Positions 1 through 32,232 of a stretch of DNA of 64,000 nucleotides are shown in pieces. Below the pieces are notes generated by a model that ran no database searches, had not been told where the DNA came from, and worked only from the letters and a program-made list of their open reading frames with translations. The stretch spans positions 114,593,307-114,657,306 of the forward strand of contig NC_089822.1 of the NCBI RefSeq assembly GCF_035046505.1. Direction: 5' to 3'. The stretch is from Tiliqua scincoides. Taxonomy: Eukaryota; Chordata; Lepidosauria; Squamata; Scincidae. Positions within the stretch are counted from its first letter, which is position 1; each line of letters begins with the position of its first letter. A program made the position numbers and the translations under genes.

Positions 1-2097
1 CTGGGGGCGAGAGGAGAGGTCTGGTACTGCTAAGCTGGGCATGCAGTAAAACTGGGTGGCAGGCGGGGGGGAAACCCGAGGCCAGGGAAAGCAACGTGGG
101 AAGAGGGCAGGTGTGCCAGCAGTTCTCCCTCTGCAGTAAATAAAGGCTGGCTCTGCCCGGAGGAGGGACTGAACTTCCCATCCACACTGGGGGGTGATCG
201 GCAAGAAGTGGGGCAGCAGGTGACTGGGGGAGGGCTAGGGTGGCACTGCTTCCTTTTATTGGCTGCAGCGGCAGATGGTGGAGAGAAGCATCAATATGGC
301 TGCGGAATGAAATGGGGATGAAGCAAGGGATCTGGGGGGTGGATTCTGGGAAGGAATTTTATTTTTTTCCAGCATCCCTGGCAGGGTGAGGGAGGGCTGG
401 CTGTAAAGAAACAGGACTGAAGGGATGCAGTCCGGCAGTCACATGTCAGAGGAACACCGGAGGGCAGGCAAGAAGGAGACACACGCGCAGCTGAGAGGCA
501 TCTTCTAATCCCTGCTCCCCAGGCAGAGCCCTTGCAGCAAGGCACCTTCTTGGGGAGCGGAGGAGAGTGCCATTTTGGTCAAGGGGGCTGCTTCTCACTC
601 TCTACGCCAGCTGGCGTGCGGGAGGAGGTGTCAGGTCCCATGCATTGGAGCTCCGAGAAGGGAATTGGCATTTGGCAGAGTGGAGTGGGGGATCTGTGGC
701 TGGAGCACCCAGAAATTAGTTTGGGGTGGGAAAAACAGAGCTGCTGAAGAGGAGGCCTGGAGTTCCTGGGTTCAAGTTCAAAGCTGCTTGAGCAGCAGAG
801 CAGAACTGGGAAGGGAGGGAGGGAGGAGATCCAGGAATGTAGCCTGTTCTTGTGAAGGTTTTTGATACTGTTTGTGTCAAGAGAGTTGTAAGATCTTTCT
901 TGGTGGAAGAAAAAAAAAATAAAAGTTTGGGGCTATCTCAGAGAAGCTCTCTCTCTCTGCATGATGCCCTCTCTTTCCATTCCTCTTCACCTACGCGTAC
1001 TTAGAAACTCAAGGAACAGAGAAAAAGGAAGATAGCATAGAAGGAAGTGCTAGGTGACATATTGGGAAATACCAAAGGCGGAGGCCTGATGGCGATTCAT
1101 TTGGCTTGTCTGAGATGCAGATTTGCACGTATTAGAATTTACAGTCAGGAGATTTAATTTTCTGTAAAATTGTATTGTAATGTTTCTATTGCATTCAATA
1201 ATGTGATTTTAGATTTTGAATCGCTGTAAGCTACCTCAAACCTTTGGAGAGATTGAGTTTAAAAAAAGGTTTTGACAGGAGAAAGGGAGGTATGGGTGAG
1301 TTGTGGAACGAAGCATAGAAATGGGGGGCGGGAGGTATAGAACCAGGAGGGTAAGGAAGTACTGTATTTGATATTTCATATTGCTAGGAAAATGACATTC
1401 TCTTCAAGGTGCACAGTAGGGAATTGCAGATGAGTGTTTATTTCTGTATGCCTGAGGAGGGCAGGGCTGGACTGACTGTAGAGGTATACAAGGTGCCAAG
1501 ATTCCAGGGCTGCCTGCCTCAGCTGTGCCAGTGTCTTGGAGACAGCGGCTGTGCCACTTGCATCTCTGAATCGATCCGTTTTTTCAGTGCATGCTTACAG
1601 GTGAGGTGGGCTTGCTGGTCCATTGGTGACAGTGCCCAAGTATCTGGGAATAGTATTTAGATTTGCTTGACTGAGATGGAACACAGTTGGGCGCTGCTCA
1701 AGATACTGACATTACAATGAGAAATAAGAAAATGATCCCTTGCTCAATTCTTTATGATTTAATGTGCTTCTTGGTTGTGATGCTGCACAGCGTGTTTTAG
1801 GACATGGAGTTCTATTTAATACAGGTTTTATATAACACCATTTTGTTCAGCCAGGACAGCAAAAGCTCTTGGTTCAGCCCTGGTTTATGGAGAATGTATT
1901 CAAATGTTGACATATTTTTGTCATGCAAGTTTTGTTTCTGTGCAGGATTGATGGCCACTGCTTGTGAAGATTTTGTTGCTTTGCAATGCGGGAGGAAACA
2001 TATGGTAGTTGGAAAATGGTGTCATCTTACCTCTGTGTGGGTGTGCAAATCAGGGATGTGTATATCAAACAGACATGAGAAGCTGCCTTACAGTCTC
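1..2097. other. SYP upstream region or intron 1, no gene recognised
   Basis: No conserved coding exon, RNA gene or clear repeat was recognised. The first 900 bases are G-rich. The expected first coding exon of synaptophysin, which in mammals encodes a few residues ending in VVNQ before a phase-0 donor, was looked for upstream of 6431 and not found. It probably lies left of the window, making this part of intron 1. Confidence 0.4.
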
Positions 2098-2105
2098 CAT
2101 CTAGG

Positions 2106-2427
2106 CAGTGGTGTTGCTAGGGGGTGTGTGGGCCATACCAGGTGATGCGTACAGGGGGAGTGACCACCATTACTGCCCAAAAATTTTTAAATCTTGGTAT
2201 TTTTGAATAATACCATCATGTTATACATCATTTGATGTGTAATTTCATGCAGAATGCGTTGAAATATCTCTATTCTATTAAAAGTTATAGCCAAAAAATC
2301 AGTGGGGTGGAGCTTCACTAAACTTACTACCTGGACGTTGCCTCACCCACTGCACAGGAGGAGATCCATCATGGGAGAATGTGCAGGCCTCCTGCACCAG
2401 GTGATGCAAACCCTAGTGACACCACTG
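2106..2427. mobile_element. Non-autonomous hAT MITE with 8-bp TSD
   Basis: The element starts CAGTGGTGTTGCTAGGG and ends CCCTAGTGACACCACTG, inverted repeats matching at 15 of 17 positions. Perfect 8-bp duplications CATCTAGG flank it at 2098-2105 and 2428-2435. Terminal CAG..CTG and an 8-bp TSD are diagnostic of the hAT superfamily. It carries no coding sequence. The next hAT element starts nine bases further on. Confidence 0.88.
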
Positions 2428-2436
2428 CATCTAGGT

Positions 2437-2900
2437 CAGGGGTGTCCAAAGTTTTTGGCAGGAGGGCCACATCATCTCTCTGACACTGTGTCGGGGGCCG
2501 GGGAAAAAAAGAATTAATGTACATTTAAAGTTAAAATAAATTTACATAAGTTTACATAAATAAATATATTAAAGATGAACTTACATGAATGCATGAAGGT
2601 CTTGCAATAGCTCAAGGCCTATAAAAGGCCTTGCACAAAGCAAAGCTGGCCTTTCCTTTGCTTCTGCTACTGCATCACAGACGTGAAACAGCAAGCAGTG
2701 GAGGAAGCCCTCATCCCACAGTTCACATGAGAGGTCAAACAGTCACCCTTACGCTGAGAGCAGTTGCGTCGGGCCAGTGTGGGCTCCAACAAATCTCCGG
2801 AGGGCCAGAGGCTCATTGGAGACTGGGGGCTCCCTGAGGGCCGCATTGAGAGGCCTCGAGGGCCGCATGTGGCCCCAGGGCCGGGGTTTGGGCACCCCTG
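2437..2900 (+). mobile_element. Non-autonomous hAT element, CAGGGGTGTCCAAA family, copy A
   Basis: Ends are CAGGGGTGTCCAAAG and TTTGGGCACCCCTG. Perfect 8-bp TSDs ATCTAGGT lie at 2429-2436 and 2901-2908. Two further copies occur at 19381-19844 and 39925-40376, all in the same orientation and all with their own perfect TSD. The interior contains a short palindrome (AAGGCCTATAAAAGGCCTT). There is no transposase. Its left TSD overlaps the right TSD of the 2106-2427 element. Confidence 0.9.
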
Positions 2901-2924
2901 ATCTAGGTCAATACTGTATACATT

Positions 2925-3055
2925 GTCTGTCAGCAGCTCTTCCATGTTTCAGACAAGGGTCTTTCCCAACCCCCTCTGGAGATGCCCAAGATTGAACTTG
3001 GGACCAGCTACATGCAAAACCAGTGCTTTACCATTGAGCTATAGCCCCTCCCCAT
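2925..3055 (-). mobile_element. tRNA-derived SINE, copy 1
   Basis: Read on the minus strand from 3055, the sequence begins GGGGCTATAGCTCAATGGTA, a tRNA-like A box, followed about 40 bases on by GTTCAATC, a B box. The rest resembles the copy at 17790-17925, which has GGTTCAATCC and the same following text about short cysteine-free linker DNA. This supports a tRNA-derived pol III SINE; the family name is not known to me. Confidence 0.65.
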
Positions 3056-3123
3056 TGTCTTTAAACCTGTTACACTGTCTTCTGTGGTGTAAGACATCTG
3101 GCCTAAATATATAGATATAGATA

Positions 3124-3189
3124 TAGGGTGACCCAAAAGTGTATACATGCATATATATATTACTGTCCATCTACTTTTGAGTCACCCTG
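3124..3189. mobile_element. Tiny mariner-like MITE
   Basis: Sixteen-base inverted repeats, AGGGTGACCCAAAAGT at 3125-3140 and its complement at 3173-3188, match at 15 of 16 positions around a 32-base AT-rich centre. TA dinucleotides flank both ends, as expected for Tc1/mariner elements. It is an internally deleted relic. Confidence 0.55.
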
Positions 3190-3428
3190 TATATAGAGCT
3201 AATTTTTTATTTAAAGTGGCCTCTGAGGTCGTTCATGCTATATTTGTAAACTTGTATTGTTACTTTTATGCTGGTCTGTTAAATAAAATACTACTACTAC
3301 AGTGCTTCCATGGCTTAACAGAACTAGTGTTTATGATTTGCTTCAAAGCAAAAAGGAGAGATGCGTGTGTGTGGGATTGCTAGATGTGCTGACTTGGTGG
3401 TGATGTGTTTATTGGTGGAGTCCAAGAG

Positions 3429-3607
3429 CCCAATCCTATGCATGTCTGTTCTGAAGTAAGTCCCATTATAGTCAATGGGGCTTACTTCCACGAAAGTGTG
3501 GATAGGATTGCAGCCTCAGTGCCAGTCCTATGCCTGTCTACGCAGAAGTAAGTCCCATTATAGTCAATGGGGCTTACTTCCAGGAAAGTGTGGATAGGAT
3601 TGAAGCC
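3429..3607. repeat. Tandem pair of about 85-bp palindromic repeats
   Basis: Two copies lie head to tail (3429-3514 and 3522-3607). Each has the core AAGTAAGTCCCATT and its near-complement AATGGGGCTTACTT, with outer arms CAATCCTAT and ATAGGATTG, so each unit is a nearly complete palindrome. More copies lie at 22680-22770, 22911-23000, 23196-23285, 26926-26998, 29320-29390, 47213-47305 and 48236-48304. Confidence 0.8.
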
Positions 3608-5143
3608 CATGAGGCTCATGGTCTGTGCAGGTTATGTTGCTTTTGTGAGGGTTTGGGGTACTTCCCTATGGTGGGGTGTGGAGCTACACATTTGTGTGCA
3701 GAATGGATTGTTGCTGTTGCTTGTGGCTGATGTGTAAATTGCCAATGGCAGTAGCAGCCAAGAGTGCAAACTGTGAATTCATATGTCCTTAGGTCAAAGT
3801 TTGCTTCACCCACACATGGAAGAAATAAACAAACAAAACTCAAGAAGTAACTCAGTCAAGTCACCTTGTTTCAGCCTCCATCTGCAGTATGAGGTTGATA
3901 ATAACATCAACCTCCTTTACAGTGTTGCTGAAAGGATAGCTGATATAATGTATATGAAGCCTTTTGAACTGCTGAAAATGAAGATATTGTTATGATGTGT
4001 GCAGATGAAAGATTTCTACCTTGAGTGTTTCGTGCTGTGGGTTGTGTGATGCATTTGTGTAACTTTCCCAGCTGCTTGATGAGGGTTTTCATTGGTGAAG
4101 TTTATGGATTGTGCTGCAGGAACAATTTATCACAAGAACTGACATTCTAATCTAGGGTGTATCATATGTTGTTTTTTGTGGTCTTGGAAAGGAAACGGTT
4201 CTCTGTGAGCTTCCAGAATGTTTATGAGGAGATCTTGGCTGCCACTGTGCGCTGTAGGGTGGACCATTTAAATTGTGCCTTGGTCTGACATGGTGGCAGC
4301 TGTCCAGGGGTGTAGTGGTAAATTTTAGCTTGCAGGAGCTTATCATAACCTCCCCAAAACTATAGCCACAACCACATAGCCGTGCCCCATTGAGAATATC
4401 ACACACACACAAATAAACTTTCAAATTCCTCAAGCAGAATGTTTTCTTTTCCTGTCACATATTTCTATTTTGAAACTTATTATACTTCATTTAAAGGTGT
4501 AGCTCATTTCATTCCAAACTTGGGGAGTGGGTTGCAATAGTTTTGAAACAAATGTATACAAATTGAAAAATGGGATTAATGACCAACCCAAATGAATATA
4601 AAATATGTACTCTGGCATTCTAATATATATGTTTATTCAGAAGTTAGTTCCACTTTGTTCAATAGAACTTACTCCCAGGTAAATTTGCATAAGATTTTAG
4701 ATACTGTCTCTGAGATAGCCCTTTAGAAAGACAATGGCCACCATAGGCATTAACACACACCTCTTGGAAAATGTCTGTTTTCCTTCTGCTGAACCTGATA
4801 GTCCTTCTCAATTCAGGTCCCTTGGAAAAAATAGTTTCAGAGGCAGCGCCTGAGCTCTCCTGATGATGATGCCACTGCTCCTGCTGTAGGAGATGTCCTG
4901 GAACTCTGTTTCTCCTTGATTGTACAACTGCTTCTGTCTCTGGATCATGGGCGTACATGTCTGTTGACATGGGCCTTGTTCCAGCTGAGGCTGATTAGAA
5001 GGATGCAAGGCCCAAACAGGTAGACACACAGATACGCAGCCAGTAGCCTTTCTGTGGGTGCATATTCTGGATTCACAATAGCATTATTATTATTAATATT
5101 ATTAATATTATTATTTTGTCACACAGTTTGGGAATTTCTAGGG
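3608..5143. other. No gene seen
   Basis: No coding exon was recognised. It holds a worn palindromic-repeat remnant around 4634-4700 and a short ATT-rich microsatellite around 5082-5115. Confidence 0.4.
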
Positions 5144-5720
5144 CAAGGAGTGTCAGACATAAGGCCCAAGGGCCACCCTGGCCCATAGAAGCCCTTTATT
5201 TGACCCCTGTGTTTGGGCTCTCCCATCACTACCATCAGCTGCTCTTAGCTACTGAGCTTTTAAAGTGATGCAGCGCAGAAGTGGCACTGCTGCAACCGGT
5301 GCTGGGAGAGTCCAATTATCATGTAGGCCACCCTTTTAGTAGCACTGCTTCTGCTGAGGTGTCAGTGCTTGAAGGGTGGCCCATATGATAATTGGGTGCT
5401 CCCAGCGCTGCCCCTTTCAGCAGTGCTGCTTCTGTTGAGGCACTGGGAGGAAGAGATGGAAGGAGGGCTCAGAAGGCAGAGATGCCGAGCAAGAGGGGTG
5501 AAAAAGGGAGTAGGGAGGTGCTGCCAAGGCTCTGGAAGAACCCAGTTATCACGCAGTGTGCCCTTCTAGCCATGCTGTTTCTGCTAGGCAGCCATTTTCA
5601 ACCATTCAACCATCACCTGCTTAATGACATCACTTCCTGCTTAATGATGTCACTTCTGATGCCCAGCAGGCATCATGAATGCTATTCGGCCTGCTGTATG
5701 AAATGAGTTTAACAACCCAG
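5144..5720. mobile_element. Non-autonomous hAT element with 8-bp TSD
   Basis: The left end CAAGGAGTGTCAGAC and right end GTTTAACAACCCAG are flanked by perfect 8-bp duplications TTCTAGGG at 5136-5143 and 5721-5728. The interior carries a duplicated segment mentioning the same text around 5290-5420. It has no open transposase. The terminal motif resembles hAT families beginning CAGGGGTGTCAAAC. Confidence 0.75.
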
Positions 5721-5728
5721 TTCTAGGG

Positions 5729-6430
5729 TCAATAAGTTATTTGCTGCTTCCTTGCTTGTTTTCCTCTCTCTGTCTTGCTATTTCTTTTTCTTGGCTTTAA
5801 TAATAGCTGGAGATTGTTTTGTAAACAGCTTTAATGACTCAAGCTCTCTTTTTAGGGCAAAAGAAGGCAGCACTGAAACTTAGTAAACAAACAAATGAAA
5901 AAGTAAATTGTACCATGTGGGACAGGACTTCTGAAATATGAGTGGCGCAGCCTTGTAGGCCAGAGCAGAGCATTGGTTCAACTTCTTGCAATGCTGATTC
6001 TAATTCTGACAAGGCAAATTCTTGTCACTGGGTTTTCTAAAAACACAAATATAGTTAATGATTATCTAGTGAATTTGTTTTGGTCCTTGGGCTGAGTTTT
6101 CTTTATCATGTCTTGTCGGACTGAAACTGCTATGATTGAACCCACTGAAACTGAGCTCAGTTGGAAGAGACTGGGAAGAAAAACCGGGAGCAGCTTGGTC
6201 CTGTTGGCTTGGGGGGGGGGGGTGTCATGGAGGAGAAAAGGAGGAGGGCCTGCCTGTAGCTCAACTGCAGCGTGCCTGTATTAGGTGCAATGTTCAATCT
6301 CTCTTTGAAAGACATCCGAGAACTGCTGCCCATTCTTGGCTAAACTAGCCAATGGTTTGACTATATATGGCAGACTCATGAGATGCAGGGCTTTCCAACT
6401 CAACCAAACATCTCTTTTGTCTTTTCACAG
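5729..6430. other. SYP intron 1, no feature
   Basis: Apart from a G run at about 6209-6222 nothing recognisable is present before the SYP acceptor at 6429-6430. Confidence 0.4.
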
Positions 6431-26604
<20,174 letters not shown>

Positions 26605-27377
26605 GCGGGTGAGTTTTGAAGAGGGACTGGGGCCAGGGAGGACAGTGCTCTTCATTCCCTCCCTCATAAACAGCACTGGGCTTATTAAAGATCTGTGGCC
26701 AGGCAATCCAAATCCTGCACCAAGAAAAGCATTTCTGCAAAAGTGACTAGTCTGCATAAATTATGCAAGTATGCAGATTAGGCATTCTCCCCAACCCTGG
26801 TACATTAGGGTCAAGGTCACCCAGACAATTTCATGGCTAAGTGAACTCAAGTCTCCTTCGTCCTAGTCTAGCACTCTAATAAAAAAATCAAAATCAAAGC
26901 TGAGATTTATACCACAGTCTATTCACACTTTCCTGCGAATCAGCCCATTGAAAAATATGGGACTAACTTCTGAGTAAGACATGCATAGGATTGTTCTCTC
27001 AGTCCAATCCTTTTTCTTTGCTTTCGTGGAATTGTGGCCACGCGGGCACACGCACTCACTGGTATTAACGTTAGGAGAAAGATATGGCGAGGTTAAAAAT
27101 ACACTATTGCTGCTGATTTGAAGAGAATGTGGGAGAAGAAGGGCAGTTGATTCAGGACAAAGTAAATCAAGAGGGGAGAAAACTACTCCATGGCCTCATC
27201 AGTGTTGGTATGTTAGAAGGATGTTGTATGTGTGCATGCACGGAAAAGAAATATATTGTAATATTATTTGTTCTGTGCGTGTGTGTACACCTACCTATAC
27301 TAGAGGCTGAATACCCCTTTCCCCTTTCCCAGTGAACTGATGTTGTTGTTGTTGTTAATAACAGTATTTATATACTG

Positions 27378-27423
27378 TTTTTCAACAAAAAGTTTCAACA
27401 AAAAGTTTCAACAAAAAGTTCAC
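27378..27423. repeat. Three tandem copies of a 14-bp unit
   Basis: The unit TTTCAACAAAAAGT is repeated three times within the reversed LINE/SINE tail at 27342-27490, a local expansion of a conserved tail sequence. Confidence 0.85.
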
Positions 27424-28179
27424 AAAGCGATTTACAAAGAAAATCAAATAACTAATGGCTTCCTGTCCCAAAAAGGCTCACAAGCTAAATATCCCTGGAC
27501 TTCTCTTTGCTCAGGGAAGTGGTCCTTATTGGGACAGTTCAATTTCTTTTTCTTTGAATAGTGTGCAAATGTGACCATTTAATATTGCACAGAATATTGC
27601 ACAAGAGTATTGTTCCTGCCCACACCATGAGGTGGGGAGTCAGGTCATAACAAGGGGATGGGTCTGCCTTCCTGGTATACCATAGCAGATAGGATGTGTA
27701 ATGTCAGAAACAGAAGAACCTAAGAAATGACCTAGGGTCCACCTTGCTGATTCTACAGTCTGTTCACAACAGCTTCTTGACAGTGCTCCCTGGGAAGCTC
27801 TGAAACAATGGATGGAGGGCCATACCCTCTTTCTGTCTTCAGCCTTTGGTATTTAAAACTAGGCTGCCTCTGATTATGGAGGTGCCATTCTTAGTTATCA
27901 TAACTACTATTTGCGAAAGGACATACTGTGGTTCCGAATACTGATCATGCATTCCATAAGGGAATCATTGTGTGTGATAATGCACGTAGCCTTATGAAAC
28001 TTTCCCATACTATATGTACGGCTTTGTCAGGATTACCCAGCCTGCCCTGTCTCCAGGGCTAGCCTGCCCCTACTTCCACCTTCTACCTGGTGATCAAATT
28101 GTGGGCTTTATGCTGAATAGGGCTTTCTTGTGCAAAGCCTGATACATGCTACTACAGTGGTTGGGATGTTCTAGCTTGG

Positions 28180-28650
28180 AAAAAAGGCAGTTAAGGGGCG
28201 CAATATAATTGAGATGTATAACATTATGCAGTGTGGACAACGGATTTTTCTCACTCTCTCACAATACTAGAACCAGAGCTCCCCCAATGAATCTCATTGG
28301 CAGGTGATTCAGGACAGATGAAAGGAAATATTCTTCACATGCCACATTAGTCTGTGGAATTTGCTGGCTTAAGTTGTGGCAATGGCACTAGTTTGGAGGG
28401 TTTAAACGGGAATTAGACAAATTCATGGAAAACAGGTCTATAAATGGCTACTAGTCAAAATAACGATGTGCTACTTCAGTATGCCTCTGAATGCTAGTTG
28501 GAGGGGACCAATGGCAGAAGGGAAATATGTCTTCTCTCCTACTTCTGGGCTTCTCAGAGGCATCTGGTGGGCCATTGTAGCCAACAGGGTACTGGACTGG
28601 ATGGTCCTTTGGTCTGACCCAGCAAGACTACCCTATTGTGCATATCTGTT
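28180..28650 (+). mobile_element. CR1/L3-like LINE 3' fragment
   Basis: The text GAGATGTATAACATTATGCA, GGTTTAAACGGGAATTAGAC and GGACTGGATGGTCCTTTGGT is typical of CR1/L3 3' ends and runs on the plus strand. It has several lesions and no long frame. Confidence 0.6.
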
Positions 28651-29820
28651 CATACATGTACATATGCATAAAGTGTGCACTCAAAAATCAAGGGGCATAA
28701 ATCATGTGAACAGGGTGTATGGGTGTTGACCTCTAAAACCCATGCAAATGTGAAATCCAGTATGTAACATATGTGTGCCATCTACTGTTTAGGATTACTG
28801 CATGGATATATATGCTGATAATTGGGGTTTGGGGGGAAAAAATGTTCAGGAAAGTAGTGAGACAATGGCTAAGAGGAGAGAGATTCCCAGATAGTTGTCC
28901 TGACCACATAAAGAACATGAAGGAAGTGTTCATACTTCACTAACAAGGTACTAACGATCTACAGTAAAAGCATGTGGCATAGCACCTCCTGGGGCTGTAT
29001 CACTGCAAAAAGTAGGCATAGAAGTGCATGGTGGAACCCTAAAAAATTCCATTTCAGTGGCAAAATTAGGACAGTGGCCTGGCCTTTTTCTCAACATGCT
29101 AGTTTTCTGTGTGCACAAGGAGCTTTTAATGTGGGAAAGCTTTTCAGTATGTGTTTTTCCATCTGCATACTCAAGAGGTGAATGCAGGTGAGGAGAGCTG
29201 CGCTAGCGCCTTTTATAAATACACAGAGTGGCTTTAACACACAAGGATATACCATATCAGCAATTCACAGTACATTCTGGCGCATCTCATGCAAACAAGC
29301 ATGGATGGACAGCCACAGTAAAATACTATGCATGTCTGCAGTGGGTTCAATGGGACTTACTCTTTGGAAAGTGTGTGTAGGGCTAACCTTAGTCTTTTTT
29401 CCAGCCCTAATCTTTTTATTCTCTAGTTCCGACTCCTGCCGCATCCCCTCTCAACCCACTCCTTTGCTCTGGAACAAGTTGACACACCCCTTTGCTTACT
29501 GTGGGGCAGTAGAATTGATCCATGCATGCCTTGAGTGCTAATATGGCAAATGCCTCCCTAGCCAAGCTGCTGAAGTACCTGGGAAAGAAGATGTTGGGGC
29601 TGGTGCCATCTCCTCCCCCAGGCATCACCAGGGGGAGTCTGTTCACCCACCCAGCTTAAGCAATTGATGTCCTTGAGCCTTCATAGTATCTCTTCAGAGA
29701 TATTTCAGTTGCATTAATTCTGGGGTGGGGCATGCATGCTCTCTGAATGCTATCTCAGTGCGTGACAGGAGGGTAGCTCTGTCTTCCGTGCTCATTTGCT
29801 TTTTTCTCCTCTGTCTACAG

Positions 29821-32232
29821 GTCCCTAACTCCCGTAGGAGGCATTGTGAAGAGGAAGCCGCCATCCCGTCCCTGCCCCCCATGTCCCCTTGTGCAGGGGA
29901 AAGGGGGGGCTGGTGGGTGCTCGCACTGGGAGGGGGCTGACGGGGTCCTCCCTGGGTTGAATGTAGATGTTCGTGCTGTTTATATATATATATAAATATA
30001 TATTATATATATATGAGAAACTACTACTAGAGATAGACCGCCCCCACTGCCCCACTGCCTCATGCACACTCGCACTGACCTACACCATGACCCACTCCTG
30101 GGACAACAGCTTGACCCTGTACTGCTCCCTTGATACCCTGTACCACCACCAGCTCCCTGCCCTGCCCCAACTTTCCTAGCTACAACTAGCTATTCAACCT
30201 GCCCCTTCCTCTCCCCATATCCTTTCAATCCTACCCCATCCTCCCAATCTTACGGAAGGCACTGCATGAGCTTCTGCACTCTGTGACACCCACCTCCCAA
30301 CACATTGCAAACAATGCCCCAACCTTCCTCCGTTCCCCCCCCTCTGCATGCCCCCAACAAAAGCAAGTGGGGGGAGGGTCTGAGGTTGGGAACTATTCTG
30401 GATGCCTTGTGGCGGGGGAACTGGATAGCCTGGGTGCCAGCTTGGGGGGCTTGGAATTCAGTCCTATAGCCAGCACTTTAATTAGTTTTTAACACCCCCC
30501 TCCATTCTCAGGTTCCCAATACATTAAGGGTCAGGGTGGAGGGTTTCCTAATTCATGAGGTAAGCAGTCCTGCTTCCTCTTTCTACTAGTCCATACTGAG
30601 GATGGTGAAATGGGTTGAGCATAGGAGGGAGTCACAGCCTTGGAGCACTCATTCTTGTTTTGAAGGAGTGCATGTGTATGTGATCTCTCCAGAAGGATTA
30701 GTCCTAGTATGGAGGCAAAAGGCAAAGAGGGGGTTGGGGGTGTCGCTCCCAGTGAGCTATGTTTCTGGGGGTCATAGCTCCATTATTTCCTCTAATACCA
30801 GCATGTATGCCATAATTACCAGTGCAGCTGGGACCCACAGTTTGGGGGCAGGAGGACTGAGGAGATTTCCACTATCCATATCTTTTTTCCATTCTCTCTC
30901 TCTCTCTCTCTTATTAAGACAGCATATACAAGGTAGTTGAATGTGAATTTACCTTAATACTGTGTATCCACCACATCGTATTGGCAATTGGAGTAGTTAA
31001 GTTAAAGTGTGCGCCTACCCAACGTGGGTGTATCAGTAGCCTGGTTCAGATGTTCAGTGGGTTTCACATGACCACAGGGAAATTTGGGGTGCCACCCTTA
31101 GTCTTGCAGCCAATGTTTTTATTGTTATTTGTAAGCTGCCTTAATGGGCCTTGATTGAGAGCAAAAGGCAGCAAATAAATGCTTTAAATAACATGTAAAA
31201 TAAACACAGTAGGAATTCAGTGCAGGTGCAGATTGTATGAACCAGCACCTTTACACTTGGGCAGCTATGCTATGAGCAACCTCAGCAGCTCAGAAATGCC
31301 TCCACAATAATGGCAACAAGAGCGGCATGACCAGACTCAATATGGAAGCACCAGTTCACACAAACAGGGCCCAGACATCATTTGCACTGGCTTATGAGTC
31401 CACTGGCAGCTGCATACACTGCCACAAATAGTTGCATGGAGGCTGCCACACTCCTAAATTAGGCCTATAGCTAATATGGGCATATAGCATTCATTGCGAG
31501 TATGGAACAGTGTGATTGTTTTGCTGAATTAATTCAGGTAGCATAGTAGGGTGTGATCTTGGTATCAGATTCTGCTTAGTACGTTTATTTGGAAGTTGGT
31601 TCCAAAGTGGGTTGGAAGTAGGTTTACTTCCAAGTAAATGCGTTTGGGATCAGAATAACCATTAATCTCTTTTTCTCTGTCACCTCCTCAATTTCTAATT
31701 CGATTTATCTGTCTCTCATTTATCCACTGGAATTTCTTTTTTTCTCTCTTCCCTATTTTTTTTTAATCATATGGCACACCTGCATCTAGCTTTCTACTCA
31801 TCGATGCCTTTTTCTGGCCCCTCTTAGTCCTGCTCTACCCTTAATCTACAACCTATGGACTCTAACCCGTCCTATTTTCCATAACAGCTGAAGCTTCTAC
31901 CCAACCCCTCCCTCTTCCCTCTGCCCCAGTCCGTCCTACCCCCATTCCCAGTGGCACTCTGACTATATATTACTCAGTGTCTGTGTATCTGATCGTGCCG
32001 TAATTGTGCGTTTCGGTTTGTCCGGCTCTTTGCCCCGGTCGATATCGTGTGATTTTTTCTTCCATCTTTAAATGACAAAAATACCAGCGACAACAGCAGC
32101 AAAACAGGAAAAATATGCATTAAACCCCCAAATTTGCCCCCACACCCCAAAAGGTATAGAGAAAAACATGAACAAAAACCAAATAAAAAGAGAAAGAAAA
32201 TGTATTTAAAAATAAATGTTTGGAGTGTCTTA
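29821..32232 (+). other. SYP: SYP 3' UTR exon (exon 7)
   Basis: A good acceptor (CTCCTCTGTCTACAG) ends at 29820. The exon has no coding continuation. Its end is placed just after AATAAA at 32211-32216, which is followed by a GT-rich stretch. An AT run lies at 29978-30012. The 31960-32230 stretch has the look of conserved UTR. Earlier AATAAA motifs near 31163 and 31199 are alternatives, and the 3' end is inferred. Confidence 0.55.
32211..32216 (+). terminator. Candidate SYP polyadenylation signal
   Basis: AATAAA followed within 30 bases by TTATTTTGTGTTGTTC, a GT/T-rich downstream element. Confidence 0.5.

Larger units (their letters stand above)
26609..29820. other. SYP intron 6 (after the stop codon)
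   Basis: It contains palindromic-repeat relics (26926-26998, 29320-29390), a reversed LINE/SINE tail with three 14-bp repeats (27380-27425), and a CR1/L3-like fragment (28180-28650). No other gene seen. Confidence 0.5.

Noticed and set aside
2992-3052. Functional tRNA gene
   Set aside because: The A and B boxes belong to a SINE head; no cloverleaf with acceptor stem pairing is evident.
3429-3607. CRISPR-like array
   Set aside because: Only two repeats, palindromic throughout, in vertebrate DNA; these are dispersed mobile repeats.
1-6430. First coding exon of SYP
   Set aside because: No ATG-led segment ending in VNQ with a phase-0 donor was found, so I did not place it.
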